From Rhipicephalus microplus (taxonomy: Eukaryota > Arthropoda > Arachnida > Ixodida > Ixodidae), in assembly GCF_043290135.1 (NCBI RefSeq), contig NC_134707.1, positions 75,884,508-75,948,507 of the forward strand: a stretch of 64,000 bases of DNA, read 5' to 3'. Position 1 is the stretch's first letter. Each line of letters opens with the position of its first letter. This document shows, piece after piece, positions 50,650 to 62,748 of the stretch. The notes beneath the pieces are model-generated. The model was not told the origin of the DNA. It saw only the letters and a program-made list of their open reading frames with translations, and searched no databases. The position numbers were made by a program, and so were the translations under genes.

Positions 50650-53600
50650 GTGATGCAGTTTGTGGAGGAAAAACTGCATTCGGAATCAGAACTGAAATTC
50701 CTCCATCGGGCCCGTGTAACATGGTTTCTGTGGAAGTGGAAGGAGTGCGAGTCGATGCTTTGGTGGACACAGGTGCGACATTGTCTGTGATACGTGCTGA
50801 TTTGTGTGAACATTTAAGGAAAGTAATGACGCCTTACGATGGCCCCACATTAGTTGCTGCCCAGGGGAACGTCATTCGCCCTTCCGCGTTTTCTACTGTG
50901 CGTGTTTTCATCGACGGCATCCGCCATCATGTCCAGTTTGCTGTTCTGTCCCGCTGCTCTCACCAACTAATTTTAGGGTGGGATTTTCTATCATCTGCTT
51001 CCGCGGCGATTTGTTGTGGACAACGCGTCGTTCACCTCGCTGACACGGACTACATGCTTGACGACGACAATCAGAAGCCACTTCGTCTGGTCGCTGCGAA
51101 AGACATCGAACTGCCGCCACTACAAGAGCAAATTGTCAGCATTACGTCCAACGACATCTATCACGGGGATGTATTGGTCTCACCATCACCACTTTGCGTT
51201 CGCAAAGGTATAGTTCTTCCGTCCGGTGTCGTTCGTTTTTGCAATGGCTCGGCACTTGTCACCGCTGTCAACTCTACACCGGAGAAGATCTTACTGCCAC
51301 AGGGCACTACTGTGGCCCATGTTGCTGACTTCGAGCCTGTATTTGTCACGCCACTTCAGGCCATCGCATCCAAAGAGCCTTGCCTCGGTGAGCATGTTTC
51401 TTCTTCCGCCTTTACCACCACTATCAGCAGCGAATTGACATATTCACAGAGGCAGCAGCTGCTCGCATTGTTACAGAAACATGCAAATTCTTTCGACATT
51501 TGCTCGTCTAAGCTGGGCCGCACTAATACTACAGCACATCGAATTCAAACTGTTGGGACATCTATCGTACACCGCCGACCCTACCGCGTGTCTCTGACTG
51601 AAAGAAAAATTATAGAAGAAAACGTTGCGGACATGCTTAAACGGGAAGTCATCCGTCCTTCATCTAGCCCTTGGTCGTCTCCCATTGTTTTGGTCCGCAA
51701 AAAGGATGGCTCTGTGCGTTTTTGCGTGGACTACCGGGCGCTCAATAAGATCACACGCAAGGACGTGTACCCTATGCCACGCATTGACGACGCCCTTGAT
51801 TCCCTACAAGGCGCGGAATTCTTTTCAAGCATCTACTTGCGTTCTGGGTACTGGCAGATTCCCATGCATGAAGACGATAAGCATAAAACGGCGTTTGCAA
51901 CCCCCGACGGGCTATATGAATTCAACGTGATGCCTTTCGGGCTCTGCAACGCACCCGCGACTTTTGAGCGCATGATAGATACCGTGATGCGCGGTCTGAA
52001 ATGGAAAAGTTGCCTGTGCTACCTGGACGACATTATTATCTTTTCGTCAACGTTTCCTGAGCACCTAGAACGACTGGATCAAGTTCTGACGTGCCTTGCC
52101 GGCGCCGGGCTTCAAATAAACACTAAGAAATGCTCTTTCGCTAGCAAATCTATCAAGGTCTTAGGACATGTCGTTAACAAAGATGGCATCCGGCCCGACC
52201 CTGACAAGATTTCTGCAGTCCTCCACTTTCCGCGTCCCGAAAAACCAAAGGAGCTTCGCAGTTTCCTTGGCCTCGCCTCCTATTTTCGCCGGTTTATCCA
52301 GAACTTCGCTTCTATTGCTGCTCCATTACACCAACTACTCGCTTCGAACGTCCCCTTTCTGTGGTCTCAAGAATGTGAAACGGCATTCGAGCTGTTGAAG
52401 CGGTTACTCACGTCTGAACCTCTGCTCTGCCACTTTGACGAAGCCGCACCGACTATCCTTCATACCGACGCTAGCGGCCTTGGTATAGGAGCCGTTCTTC
52501 TACAACGTGACAAGTCTTCCCTAGAGAAAGTTGTTGCATATGCCAGTCGCGTACTCACCCCTGCTGAAAAGAACTACACTATAACTGAGCAAGAGTGTCT
52601 GGCTGTGGTTTGGTCGGTCCAGAAGTTCCGTCCCTATCTCCACGGCCGTCACTTCACAATCGTTACGGACCATCATGCCTTATGCTGGCTTTCTACACTG
52701 AAAAACTTGTCCGGACGCTTGGGTCGGTGGATACTACGCTTGCAGGAGTACGACTTTGACATAACTTACAAGTCAGGCAGAAAACATCGAGACGCCGATG
52801 CTTTATCTCGTTGCCCGCTTCCAACTACCCATATCAGCGTTGGTGAGAGCTCAAACGCCACATCTACCAAAGTTCATACGCTCGCATCAATAACGCAACC
52901 CTTTTCGGACGACCAGGCAACATTTATCTCCCACCAGCGGTCCGATTCATACTGCAGACGCATGATGGACCACCTTTCGGGAGTTTCTCATCCACCAAAC
53001 GCGCGACTCCGTCGTCAACTCCTGCACTTTAAGCTGGACAATGGAGTTCTCTACCGCCACGTCTACCACCCTGACGGTCAGCGCTGGGTTCCTGTACTGC
53101 CACGCTCTCTTCGACTTCAGGTGCTCGAAGCCTTCCACGACGACTTGACTGCTGGTCATCTTGGTTTTAAAAAAACTCTTGACCGCATTCGATGTCGTTA
53201 TTACTGGCCTGGCCTTTCTTCTAGTGTAGCGCGGTACGTCGGTTCCTGCTACCCATGCCAGCTTCGTAAACTCCCCACGTCTGCATCTGCTGGACCTCTA
53301 CAGCCACTTCCGTGCCCGTCAATGCCTTTCGAGGTTGTAGGTGTTGACCTTTACGGGCCTCTCCCCGTCACATCTGCTGGCAAACGATGGATAGTGACCG
53401 CCGTGGACCACCTGACACGATACGCTGAGACTTCCTCTGTTATTACAGGCTCAGCTGTGGAAGTTGCAGACTTTATTCTTCACGCAATAATACTGCGTCA
53501 TGGGGCTCCTCGTGTACTGCTTAGTGATCGCGGCAAAGTGTTCCTGTCACAAATGGTAAATGAAGTACTCCGCGCTTCTGGAACTACTCACAAGACAGCT

Positions 53601-54195
53601 TCAAGCTACCACCCTCAGACAAATGGTCCACACAGAAAGATTTCACCGAACCCTTGCAGACATGATAGCCGTTTACGTCCAACCCGACCACAAAAACTGG
53701 GATACTCTTTTACCATTCCTGACATTCGCTTACAACACCGCCGTTCAGCGAACAACTTGCTACTCACCGTTTTACCTCGTGTACGGACGCACCCCGACTA
53801 CCTTTCTCGACGTCTCCTTCTTTAGCAGCTATGGGAATTCGTGTCAGTCTTCTAGCGAAGAATACATTTCCCGCCTGGCTCAGTCTCGCCATCAGGCTCG
53901 CATCAATACTGAAGCGAGACAGCACGAGCGAAAGATCACCTATGACGAATCCCACCGCGTTGTGTCTTTCCAACCTGGTGACGAGGTGCTGCTTTTGACA
54001 CCTATTCGCACTCCTGGTCTCTGTGACAAATTCCAACCACGCTTCATCGGCCCATACATTGTTTTAGAACAGACTTCTCCAGTTAATTATCGTGTGACAC
54101 CACTCGTCGCCCCAACAGACCGCCGCTACCGCAGCACAGAGATTGTCCACGTTTGTCGCATGAAACCTTTCACGCGACGTTCCCCGTCACTTTGA
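50631..54195 (+). pseudogene. pol: Retrotransposon Pol (PR-RT-RNase H-IN), broken
   Basis: Numbered from ATG 50721. Protease has the active-site DTGA at residue 16. RT: motif A reads SSIYLRSGYWQ, with Tyr372 (TAC at 51834) where the catalytic Asp belongs; the YLDD box is intact (434-437). RNase H keeps its acidic residues (D583, E625, D650). Integrase has an HHCC finger (H806, H813, C843, C846), then D876 and D936. The third catalytic residue, Glu (GAA at 53635), lies in the +1 frame: a one-base shift falls between about 53624 and 53632. The D-to-E distance is 109 nt, one more than the usual D35E spacing. The first frame runs on out of phase to 53825; the true C-terminus, with a GPY/F module (FIGPYIVLEQ), ends at 54195. 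Apart from these two lesions the frame looks sound. Confidence 0.93.
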
Positions 54196-54222
54196 CTTAC
54201 GGCGGCCAGGATGTCCGCTTCC

Positions 54223-54238
54223 AAGTGGGGGGAATTAG
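54223..54238 (+). promoter_or_regulatory. Polypurine tract
   Basis: AAGTGGGGGGAATTAG directly before the 3' LTR; the purine core AGTGGGGGGA would prime plus-strand DNA synthesis. Confidence 0.8.
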
Positions 54239-54529
<291 letters not shown>

Positions 54530-54534
54530 TTATC

Positions 54535-54747
54535 ATGTTTCCCCCGCCCTCTGACGTCGAAAGGCTGTCCAATGAAATGAACTGAAAGCCCTACCGTACA
54601 AGAAGTTTGCCGGACATATTACCTGTTACGTCGAGCGTACTAAAGACACCGTTGCGATAGTAACAAACACTGCGGTACTTGAAGACGGAACGACACGTGT
54701 GAACGAGGCAGCTCGCGAACGCTTCTTCACTGATCTTTTTTTTAGAG
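54535..54747 (+). pseudogene. Decayed coding fragment, unidentified
   Basis: Two adjacent frames look protein-like. ATG at 54535 gives 16 residues, ending at TGA 54583-54585. From 54585, in another frame, a stretch including YKKFAGHITCYVERTKDTV and EDGTTRVNEAARERFF runs into a dispersed repeat. Together they suggest one former ORF with a frameshift near 54583, cut off by the repeat at about 54748. I recognise no family; a transposon-derived ORF is the likeliest source. Confidence 0.35.
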
Positions 54748-55480
54748 GCGAAGCTCCTTAAAGCGGCACCCGTTCGTTCGTCGTCGTAGTGCGTAACATG
54801 TCTTAGACTTTGACTTGCAAGGTAGTACCGCTGGGAGATTTCTCCTGTGCGTTGTTGAACAATAAAAAATTCGCAGCATGCGCGTTAACTAAAAGCCGAA
54901 TTCTCCTGTCTCTCATTCCCCATTAGCAGTTATTGGCATGTACATTCAGCACTATATGACAAGAAAAGGTTGCTAGGTTATACTCGCTTGGCGTAACCTC
55001 CTTGATTTTAGAAAGGTTTAGTGAGCGTTGGGCCGCAGTGCCATGAATACAGTGAACTAGTATATACCAATAACTTGAGGTGGTTAAAGGTGGGAAGCAG
55101 ACACGAAGCGCAAGCCGTAAGAAAGTGTGCGTGTGCCTCCTTTTGTTCAGTCCTTGGAATGTCTGCTGGATGGCGGTGCCTTTATATGAGGAATATATGA
55201 TAAAAAGATGCGAGATGGTGGTACTTGGAGTGTTGAATAGATGGACGAACGGACACACAGACAGATGCATGGACGGACGCATGGATTGCTGCACGGACGG
55301 ATGGACGCATGCATGGATGAACGCAGGGACGGACGCACGGATATACCTAAGAACGCACGAACAGACGCACGTATGGACGGGCGCATGGACTCATGGACGG
55401 TCACACAGACGGGCGCATGGACGGACGGATGCTTCACCCCACCCTCCATCATTTGACTCCGTAGATATGCTGCCATTTTT
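54748..55480 (+). repeat. Dispersed repeat with GGAC minisatellite, copy 2
   Basis: Starts AGAGGCGAAGCTCCTTAAAG. Its 3' third (55195-55475), from AGATGCGAGATGGTGGTACT through degenerate GGACGGACGCATGGA units to the CCGTAGATATGCTG end, matches the repeat at 41.4-41.6 kb. The minisatellite differs in length and sequence between copies, indicating independent expansion. Frames of 109-154 codons through it are artefacts. Confidence 0.6.
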
Positions 55481-55488
55481 TTCAGTTA

Positions 55489-55489
55489 C

Positions 55490-55526
<37 letters not shown>
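55489..55526. repeat. (TA)n microsatellite
   Basis: About 18 units, directly next to the tail end of the minus-strand SINE at 55531. Confidence 0.95.
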
Positions 55527-55528
<2 letters not shown>

Positions 55529-55530
55529 AA

Positions 55531-55707
55531 CTAACAGACAGTAATGCCAAGGAATGTACAGGGGAAGTTATTAGAACCAATGGAATGTAAATAAGAAAGA
55601 AAAGTGGATGAAAAAATAACCAGCCGTGAGCAGGAGTCGAACCTACGACCTTCGAATAACGCGTTCGATGCTCTAACCACTGAGCTTCCACAGCGGCCTT
55701 CCCTCCA
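55531..55707 (-). mobile_element. Second tRNA-derived SINE family, left arm
   Basis: On the minus strand: TGGAGGGAAGGCCGCTGTGG start, box A (TGGAAGCTCAGTGGTTAGAG), box B (GGTTCGACTCC), then a body with TTCATCCACTTTTC and TACATTCCATTGGTT, ending CTGTCTGTTAG. It is the inverted partner of 55848-56023, nearly identical by eye. The head is tRNA-like, but the body shows it is a SINE. Confidence 0.8.
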
Positions 55708-55847
55708 TCCACTTTTTGGGGTTTATATGTGAATTTAGAAGTAGGAGTGACAGTCAGCGCCATCTATAAGCCAAACGACAAGTGTGAAAACACTCTTATG
55801 CGCATGTTTGGCGTCACGTAGCACGTGAACTTATTATGAGCCTATAT
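55708..55847. other. Spacer between inverted SINE copies
   Basis: 140 bp of unrelated sequence joining the two head-to-head SINEs; it would form the loop of a long hairpin. Confidence 0.7.
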
Positions 55848-56023
55848 GGAGGGAAGGCCGCTGTGGTAGCTCAGTGGTTAGAGCATCGAACGCGTTATTC
55901 GAAGGTCGTAGGTTCGATTCCTGCTCACGGCTGGGCATTTTTTCATCCACTTTTGTTTCTTATTTACATTCCATTGGTTCTAATAACTTCCCCTGTACAT
56001 TCCTTGGCATTACTGTCTGTTAG
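55848..56023 (+). mobile_element. Second tRNA-derived SINE family, right arm
   Basis: Box A GGTAGCTCAGTGGTTAGAGC and box B GGTTCGATTCC are spaced as in tRNA, followed by the same body and CTGTCTGTTAG end as the minus copy. Differences from it are few (for example GGTAGCTC versus GGAAGCTC), implying a recent common source. Confidence 0.8.
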
Positions 56024-56083
56024 ATTTCATTAATATTGTGTTAAAACACGGAAAAACGAGCCCTTAGGTATACACTTCTTTTT

Positions 56084-56085
<2 letters not shown>

Positions 56086-56171
<86 letters not shown>
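56086..56171. repeat. (TA)n microsatellite
   Basis: About 43 units; lies 60 bp beyond the right SINE arm. Confidence 0.95.
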
Positions 56172-56174
<3 letters not shown>

Positions 56175-57129
56175 ACGCTCTACAATTCATTTCTTTTCGT
56201 TTCTTCAAATAATGGTGCCCAGAGTGTCACCGGCACGTTTCCTCCAGCACATGGCGTTCGGCGCATTCTTTGACTAGCTTAGCAGTTCTCAAGCTAAAAC
56301 AGTCGGAGAACTTTATTCTCTGTCGCTGTTGGTAAAAATTCATGCAATTGAAAAAATAAATCCAATAATAATCCCTATTTTTAGGCAATACCACGATCAC
56401 ATTTAACGTTACATTTTTCCAATCATATGGCGGCAACCTTCCGGCGTCATTTCCACTCGCAGTAGTTCTGGCAAGCGCCACTACGAGTTATGCAGTCGGC
56501 ATCGATGTTTTCAAGCGTTAGGGGGCCCCTTTAATGATTGTAGTTAAAATTTGCTTTCCCTGCAGCGATATTAGGGTCATGCGTAAATACTGTCCCCAGA
56601 AGAATAAGCAGGAGACTGGATGGCATATTGCTTCTCATGTAATGGTGCTGCTGACCTTAAGTACAAAAGTTTCTTGTGCAAAACTAGAGCGAGAACGGAC
56701 ATTTTTTTTTCAACCCCTATACCATCAATAAACACCCTTTCATCCAGCTGTTTTTATTATCGAAAATCCTACAAAAAAATCACAACAATCTCATCAGATT
56801 CCTAAAAGCTACAAATTTACTGAAACTACTCTGACGCCTACTATCAAAATATTTTGACCTATCTTTAATATTTATCTTGTACACAAAAAATACCTTTCCT
56901 TTGGCGCGATATAGCCATAGTTGCTTTTGCGCCACAACACCCGACACAACAACAACTTCAAGTTCACGCGTGCAGTTCCGAAGTAAAACGACGTCATTTT
57001 TCACACGCCGAAACGCACAATAGCTGTCTGTCTCGGCCTAGAAAATCAGTCAGTGCCTTATTGAATTTCTGGCGTAGTACGAACCTATTGAATAAGCTAT
57101 AGCACCCCCACTTGGTTGTTCTTGTTTTT
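56172..57129. other. Non-coding stretch, nothing recognised
   Basis: AT-rich with short ORFs (up to 84 codons) and no domain. Confidence 0.45.
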
Positions 57130-57285
57130 TTTTTCTCTCCCGTCTACTATCATGTTCGCTTTCCTTCTCATCTTTTTCTCTATTGTCTCTCCCCTTTGTG
57201 CGTGGTAGGGAAACCGGACGCTATAATTTTGGTTAAACTCCCTGCGTTTCTCTCAATTTATTCTCTCTCTCTTCGATAGTCCTCC
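57130..57285 (+). mobile_element. LINE 3' UTR tail, diverged
   Basis: GTGGTAGGGAAACCGGACGC and TTGGTTAAACTCCCTGCG, then TTCTCTCTCTCT, match the shared LINE tail with substitutions. No coding part; TSD not found. Confidence 0.55.
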
Positions 57286-57743
57286 AGCAGACGTGCGTGA
57301 AGAAGCCCTAGAAGGATGATATCAAAACGAAGTTTCTCAGGTTGCCTCATAAAGACTTCGTGCTATCGATGGTTGACTGGTTTGTCCCTTTAAACATTAC
57401 GTGCAAATATGCACAAATACCGCGATGCCGTCCCACTTGAAAGCTCACGAAGCGTCTCCGAACGCCTCGGTCGTTGCTTAAATATGAAAGTCATATTTGG
57501 CGAAGCTGAGATGACTCCATTGCTTGGCGTTTTTGTGAGTACTCCCTCTCTTGAAACATCTACCATGTGACAGTACTTCAGTACTCGACCTTTAACGTTT
57601 CCGTGAGCATGGGAACGCCCACTTGATGAATTAATTTTAATGTACTGTTATAAAATTTCCTATCTCTTTTTCTCTGTGACGTTATGACGATATTGCGCTC
57701 CTTATCCATCACAGGCGTGTGCGCCATGCAAGTGATATATACT

Positions 57744-58490
<747 letters not shown>

Positions 58491-58503
58491 TAATTCTTGC
58501 CTT

Positions 58504-58773
58504 ATTTTGTGTGCAGAAGATACTAGGACCTTGGGCATCTGCCTCAGTTGCGCAAAAAGCAACTAAAGCACTGCTACTTTACCTCAACTCAACAAACCTG
58601 AGCGACCGCCTGTAGACTGTGTGTGGTCCCCGAGTGTGCTCGTGATTGTGTGAACCTTCTCATCTTTCTGCAACCTCTTTTCTCCCCTTTATCCCTTCCC
58701 CAGTGCAGGGTAGCAAACCGGATGTGCGTCTGGTTAACCTCCCTGTCTTTCCTTGCATCTTTATCTCTCTCTC
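58504..58773 (+). mobile_element. 5'-truncated LINE 3' end with TSD
   Basis: A 270-bp insertion ending CAGGGTAGCAAACCGGATG, CTGGTTAACCTCCCTGTC, then TATCTCTCTCTC. It is flanked by a perfect 13-bp TSD, TAATTCTTGCCTT (58491-58503 and 58774-58786). This is the clearest of the five tails of this family here and defines its 3' terminus. No intact coding sequence. Confidence 0.82.
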
Positions 58774-58786
58774 TAATTCTTGCCTT

Positions 58787-59938
58787 TCATTTATGAAGTT
58801 TTATTCAGTAAGATGTAGGAAAGAAAAAAAAAACTCTGTCGGTCCTTTCGCCCATAGTTTCTTTTTTTCTAGCACTGGTTGGGGTTTGTTAGATTTCTGA
58901 AACAGGTCACATTCTTCACAGCGCGAAAAGCGCCCATAAAATGTAGGATTTCTTTGAGCACCACTGAGCTCTGGAATGGCCTGGTTGAGCCATCGCTTCG
59001 TGCGCATGGTCCAACGAGATCAACAAATATGGTGCTCTCTTATATAAACCAAACGCTGATAGAGTATTTCTTCGTAAGAGTGCTAAAACCAACGACTCGA
59101 AACTGAAGATGACTCCACTGGGGATGAAGTCATCTAATTGTCATTCGAATCAAGAAGGATCAAGGCAGCTGAGGTGCTTCTGTTCACGTTTGCACAGACA
59201 TTTCGAGGCAAAAAGCACGTTCTTTCTTTTTTATATTTCTTTATTTCTTTCCTTCTTTGATTCTTTTTTTCTCTCTTTTTTTCCTTATTTCTCTATTTCT
59301 TTTTTTCGCAAGGACAACCTATGAAATGATCTGAGAGCATAAAAGTAATTGTAATGTTTGATATTTTTGCTAATTTATTTCTCAACGAACGCGCCTAACA
59401 CAGCTTGATAATAACGCTATTCGCTTCGTTCCTTTGTGCAGGCTTTTACCACGCTTTGTGCGCTGAAAGTGAATGACAGTTCACTTATGATGAATATAAC
59501 TGCGGCTATATTGCCTGCTAATTCCGATGCAGGTATTTACTGAATAAAATAAATAAATAAATAAATAAATAAATATAAATAAATAATCTTTTGCAGATAC
59601 GTTCTGTGATTTTTTACACCGCTCAATAGATTGATTTTTGTCTCTTGGTTGATGAAGGATTCAGATGTGGGAATGTGGCTGAAATTTACTCCATAACTTT
59701 TCCGTTCTTCAGTTTCCCTGCTTAGCCACTGCACACTCATTTCAAATGTAATATGGCGTCACGTTTCACCTCCTAACAATGACAGGCTTGCGCACTCCCG
59801 CTTGAAAGCCTAATCATTCACCGAAAAAAGTAGGAACACAGGGCAGGTTACACGACAGAGCAAGTGTAAATTCTACTGTTCGGGTACAAAGGTTGTGCTT
59901 TTGCTTATATTGCCACGGCTCAGAAGATAGCTTGGAAT
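58787..59938. other. Non-coding stretch with simple repeats
   Basis: A TTTC/TTCC-rich tract at about 59220-59310 and an (AAAT)n run at 59545-59586. No gene; frames of about 70-84 codons lack domains. Confidence 0.5.
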
Positions 59939-60178
59939 GCCCCGCCGTGGTGTTCTAGTGGCTAAGGTACTATGCTGCTGACCCGCACGTCGCGGGATCG
60001 AATCCCGACTGCGTCGGCTGCATTTACGATTAAGGCGGAAATGTTGTAGGCCCGTGTGCTCAGATTTGGGGGCACGTTAAAGAGCCCCAGGTGGTCGAAA
60101 TTTCCGGAGTCCTCCTCTACGGCGTCTCTCATAATCATATGGTGATTTTGGGACGTTAAACCCCACATATCAATCAGA
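59939..60178 (+). mobile_element. Ruka-type SINE, full length, diverged
   Basis: Plus-strand copy: GCCCCGCCGTGGTGTTCTAG head, box B GGGATCGAATCCC, body (CAGATTTGGGGGCACGTTAA) and CATATCAATCA tail. Several substitutions and no clear TSD, so it is not recent. Confidence 0.88.
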
Positions 60179-61549
60179 GCTTCTCTGAGACTCACTTCAA
60201 GGCAGATGTGTCACGATCACTTTATATGGTAGTATACATTAGAATTCACTACATTACATTCGTTTTCTGTGGCATACCAGAGAAAAGCATACCTACATAG
60301 AAGTATTACGTATACTTACTATCATGTGCAATTCACCGAGAAGTGATTTAGCGTACTTTTTTGGGACTAACTTAAGGGATGCTGGAAAGTAAGCAAAAAG
60401 AGAGGACCCATCAAACGGCGCGCAGTTCCCGTATCTCATGTCTGTTTCGGAATGTTTCATATTCGCCCGTTATCGATAGCTGCAAACTAGTTCAACTTCG
60501 CGTCTTTGTGATGCTGAGCAGGCGTCAAGAAGGAACCGATACCGAGTGCACGTGTAAACAGTGTTTCGCAAACGCAGTGTATGGAGTGGGATTATTACGA
60601 GCGAATTCAATGTGTACACGATCTGTCTCATGCGCATATAAACTTGCCGATGAGTGGCCGTGCTTTTGTGTTCACCCGTCATCTTGTATGCGCATCAGGA
60701 TAGCCTGCAGAGCTTCCTTATTTCGTTGTTCTAGCGTTAGCTGCCTATTGTGAGTACTTCACCAGAATTGCGCCAAGTCTGGGCATTGAAACAGCCAGTG
60801 TACCGAAGAAGAGAACAGGGCTAGAGAAACTTAGACCCACACGCAACACGCGCGCTCACAACAAGATAAATTGTTTATTGATTCGTTCACTCACTCTCAA
60901 TGTAACAGACAAGAATGAATGAAGTAATTTGTCACAGCCATCTTCATAAGTTGCGGTTGAGAAACCATCGTCTGCAGAAAAGTGAACTCCTTGACATGGA
61001 TATCTACCGTAGTCTCACTAACACAAAATTCACACTAATCTCCCTACACGTGAATTACCTCCTGGTAATTGCATAACGGCAGAGGCCGCTATTGTCGCAA
61101 CTCTTGCTCACATCGCGATATACTTCGCTTGGTTGCTTCGATGATTGTTGCAGTTGAGTAAACCAGGACAGAATGCAGCGCTACACGCATACCACAGGAA
61201 GTCATTCGGTGTCATGGGCACTATACCTGATCGAGCGGGAAGTATGAGCAGGGCACACCTGCGAGCTTCACAGAAACCGTGTCATCGCCGTAGTGATGGC
61301 GGGGTGGCAGCTGGCACTCTGCACGAATCAATGTTGCCACGCGCACTCCTTTATTTATCTTTGTGCTATCTAGCTTCAGTAAAAAAAAAAACACTGTTAC
61401 GCGCATTGTTTATGCTGGGTGCTGGCCACGCCAAAATGTTTAGGCATCTTCATGATTATTTGACGCTTAGTATTGTTGTTCAGTTTATTCTTGAGGTATA
61501 GCTAGTGTGCTAGAAGTAGCGATGAAGTGTTGGACACTCGAAATGGTGG
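60179..61549. other. Non-coding stretch, nothing recognised
   Basis: Frames of 118-124 codons (60379-60753, 61145-61501) are Cys/Ser/Leu-rich without domains. No repeat copy detected in the window. Confidence 0.4.
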
Positions 61550-61790
61550 CCTATGGTTATGGTGCCTGTCTGAGGACCTCTGCGTCGCGAGATTGAAGCC
61601 CAACCGTGACACCGCATTTCAATGGTGGCAAAAAAAGCGCTAGTGGCGCACGTATTATTATCTATATGCACGCTACACGATGGTTCGAATTTCTGGAGCC
61701 CTTCACCATGGCATTTCTAATAATAGCAGTGGCATTTCTAATAATAGCAGTGGCATTTCTAATAATAGCAGTGGGACAACTAACATTCAT
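61550..61790 (+). mobile_element. Decayed SINE with internal 21-bp triplication
   Basis: GTCGCGAGATTGAAGCCC recalls a mutated box B, and GGTTCGAATTTCTGGAGCCC recalls the Ruka-type body. At the body position of CATCTCTCATAATCA, a 21-bp unit (TGGCATTTCTAATAATAGCAG) is repeated three times in tandem (61709-61771). The surrounding open frame is a by-product of the multiple-of-three unit. Confidence 0.5.
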
Positions 61791-62194
61791 GGAATGTAGA
61801 ATAACGCTTCTAGAAAAACAGAAATCAATCACGGCATACTCATGAAGTGAATGCCGATGAGTCAGCGAAGCATCAAGATTATTGGGTGTTACCGTAAATC
61901 ACCCATGACATAATGACCACTCACGCCGGTAAATGTCCAGCGGTCCAAAGTTATATACAATGTTTACTGTTCACATCCGGCAAGTTTTGTTAGTTTGTGA
62001 GTTTTCGTTTTGCCTCAATTATTACTGTTTTGTGGTATGGAACCTAGTCTGAAGTTGACAAAGACGAGATCTGGGTGCATTTTTCTAGTTGTTGTTGGCT
62101 GTTTCGAGTCATACGAAATGCTTCTAGAGCATCTAGAGACGTCATCTACTGCACAATCCAGTCGTTGTCCGTTGTCTGTATCGCCATCGTCATC

Positions 62195-62290
62195 GTCGTC
62201 ATGGCTACGGCGCACGCCGACGGACGAGCTTCAATCTCAAGGAGCTTCGCCCCTAAAACTGCTAGCTCCGCTAGATGGACGTTGATGAAA
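62195..62290 (-). repeat. Terminus of dispersed repeat
   Basis: On the minus strand it contains TTTAGGGGCGAAGCTCCTTG, the same terminus as at 54748 (GAGGCGAAGCTCCTTAAAG) and, degenerate, at 41311. Only this end is present. Confidence 0.5.
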
Positions 62291-62309
62291 GAGCGAAACT
62301 AGTTGTGTG

Positions 62310-62420
62310 CAGTGGCATTGAAGGCATTGTGTGGCATTGTGGCATTGTGTGCAGTGGCATTGAAGATGCATAAAGTGAAAATGAAGTGGGAATGAAGTGG
62401 GAATGAAGTGGGAATGACGC
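62310..62420. repeat. Short tandem repeats (GGCATTGTG; GGGAATGAAGT)
   Basis: Several GGCATTG units in 62320-62362, then three units of an 11-bp GGGAATGAAGT-type repeat (about 62385-62417). The minus-strand frame through it is an artefact. Confidence 0.75.
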
Positions 62421-62748
62421 GGCAAAAAGTGGGCGGCTGAAGTAGTAGGTGTGGCCGCAGAGGTAGGGTGGCCAGCTGCGGTAGTAATGAGTAGTGGGAC
62501 TTGTGCGAAGACTGCCACATAACTGCGGCCTTTCTCGTTGTCGATAAATACCACTGGGATTTACGACGGCTGTTAAAACGCACGATTTGCTTTCGATAAA
62601 CGGTCACAATTACATATACCGACGACCGTCCTAGCCGCTGTCATTGCGCCGCCAGCGTTGCTTGGTGCTTGGATGCCATCTGAGTGTTTCTCTGTCTCGT
62701 CACGAGCTCGAACCGATGAGTAACCTGACTTTCATCTGTTACTTCTCG

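Noticed and set aside
53620..53640. Programmed frameshift within integrase
   Set aside because: The break lies inside the catalytic core, where recoding is not known in Ty3/gypsy elements, and no slippery sequence is apparent; a mutation or sequencing error is simpler.
53560..54195. Separate gene downstream of pol
   Set aside because: The frame continues the integrase (third catalytic Glu and GPY/F module) and is displaced only by the one-base shift; it is not an env or accessory gene.
55616..55927. Two apparent tRNA genes
   Set aside because: Boxes A and B are present, but the sequences continue into a shared SINE body and form an inverted pair; the folding is not that of a functional tRNA.
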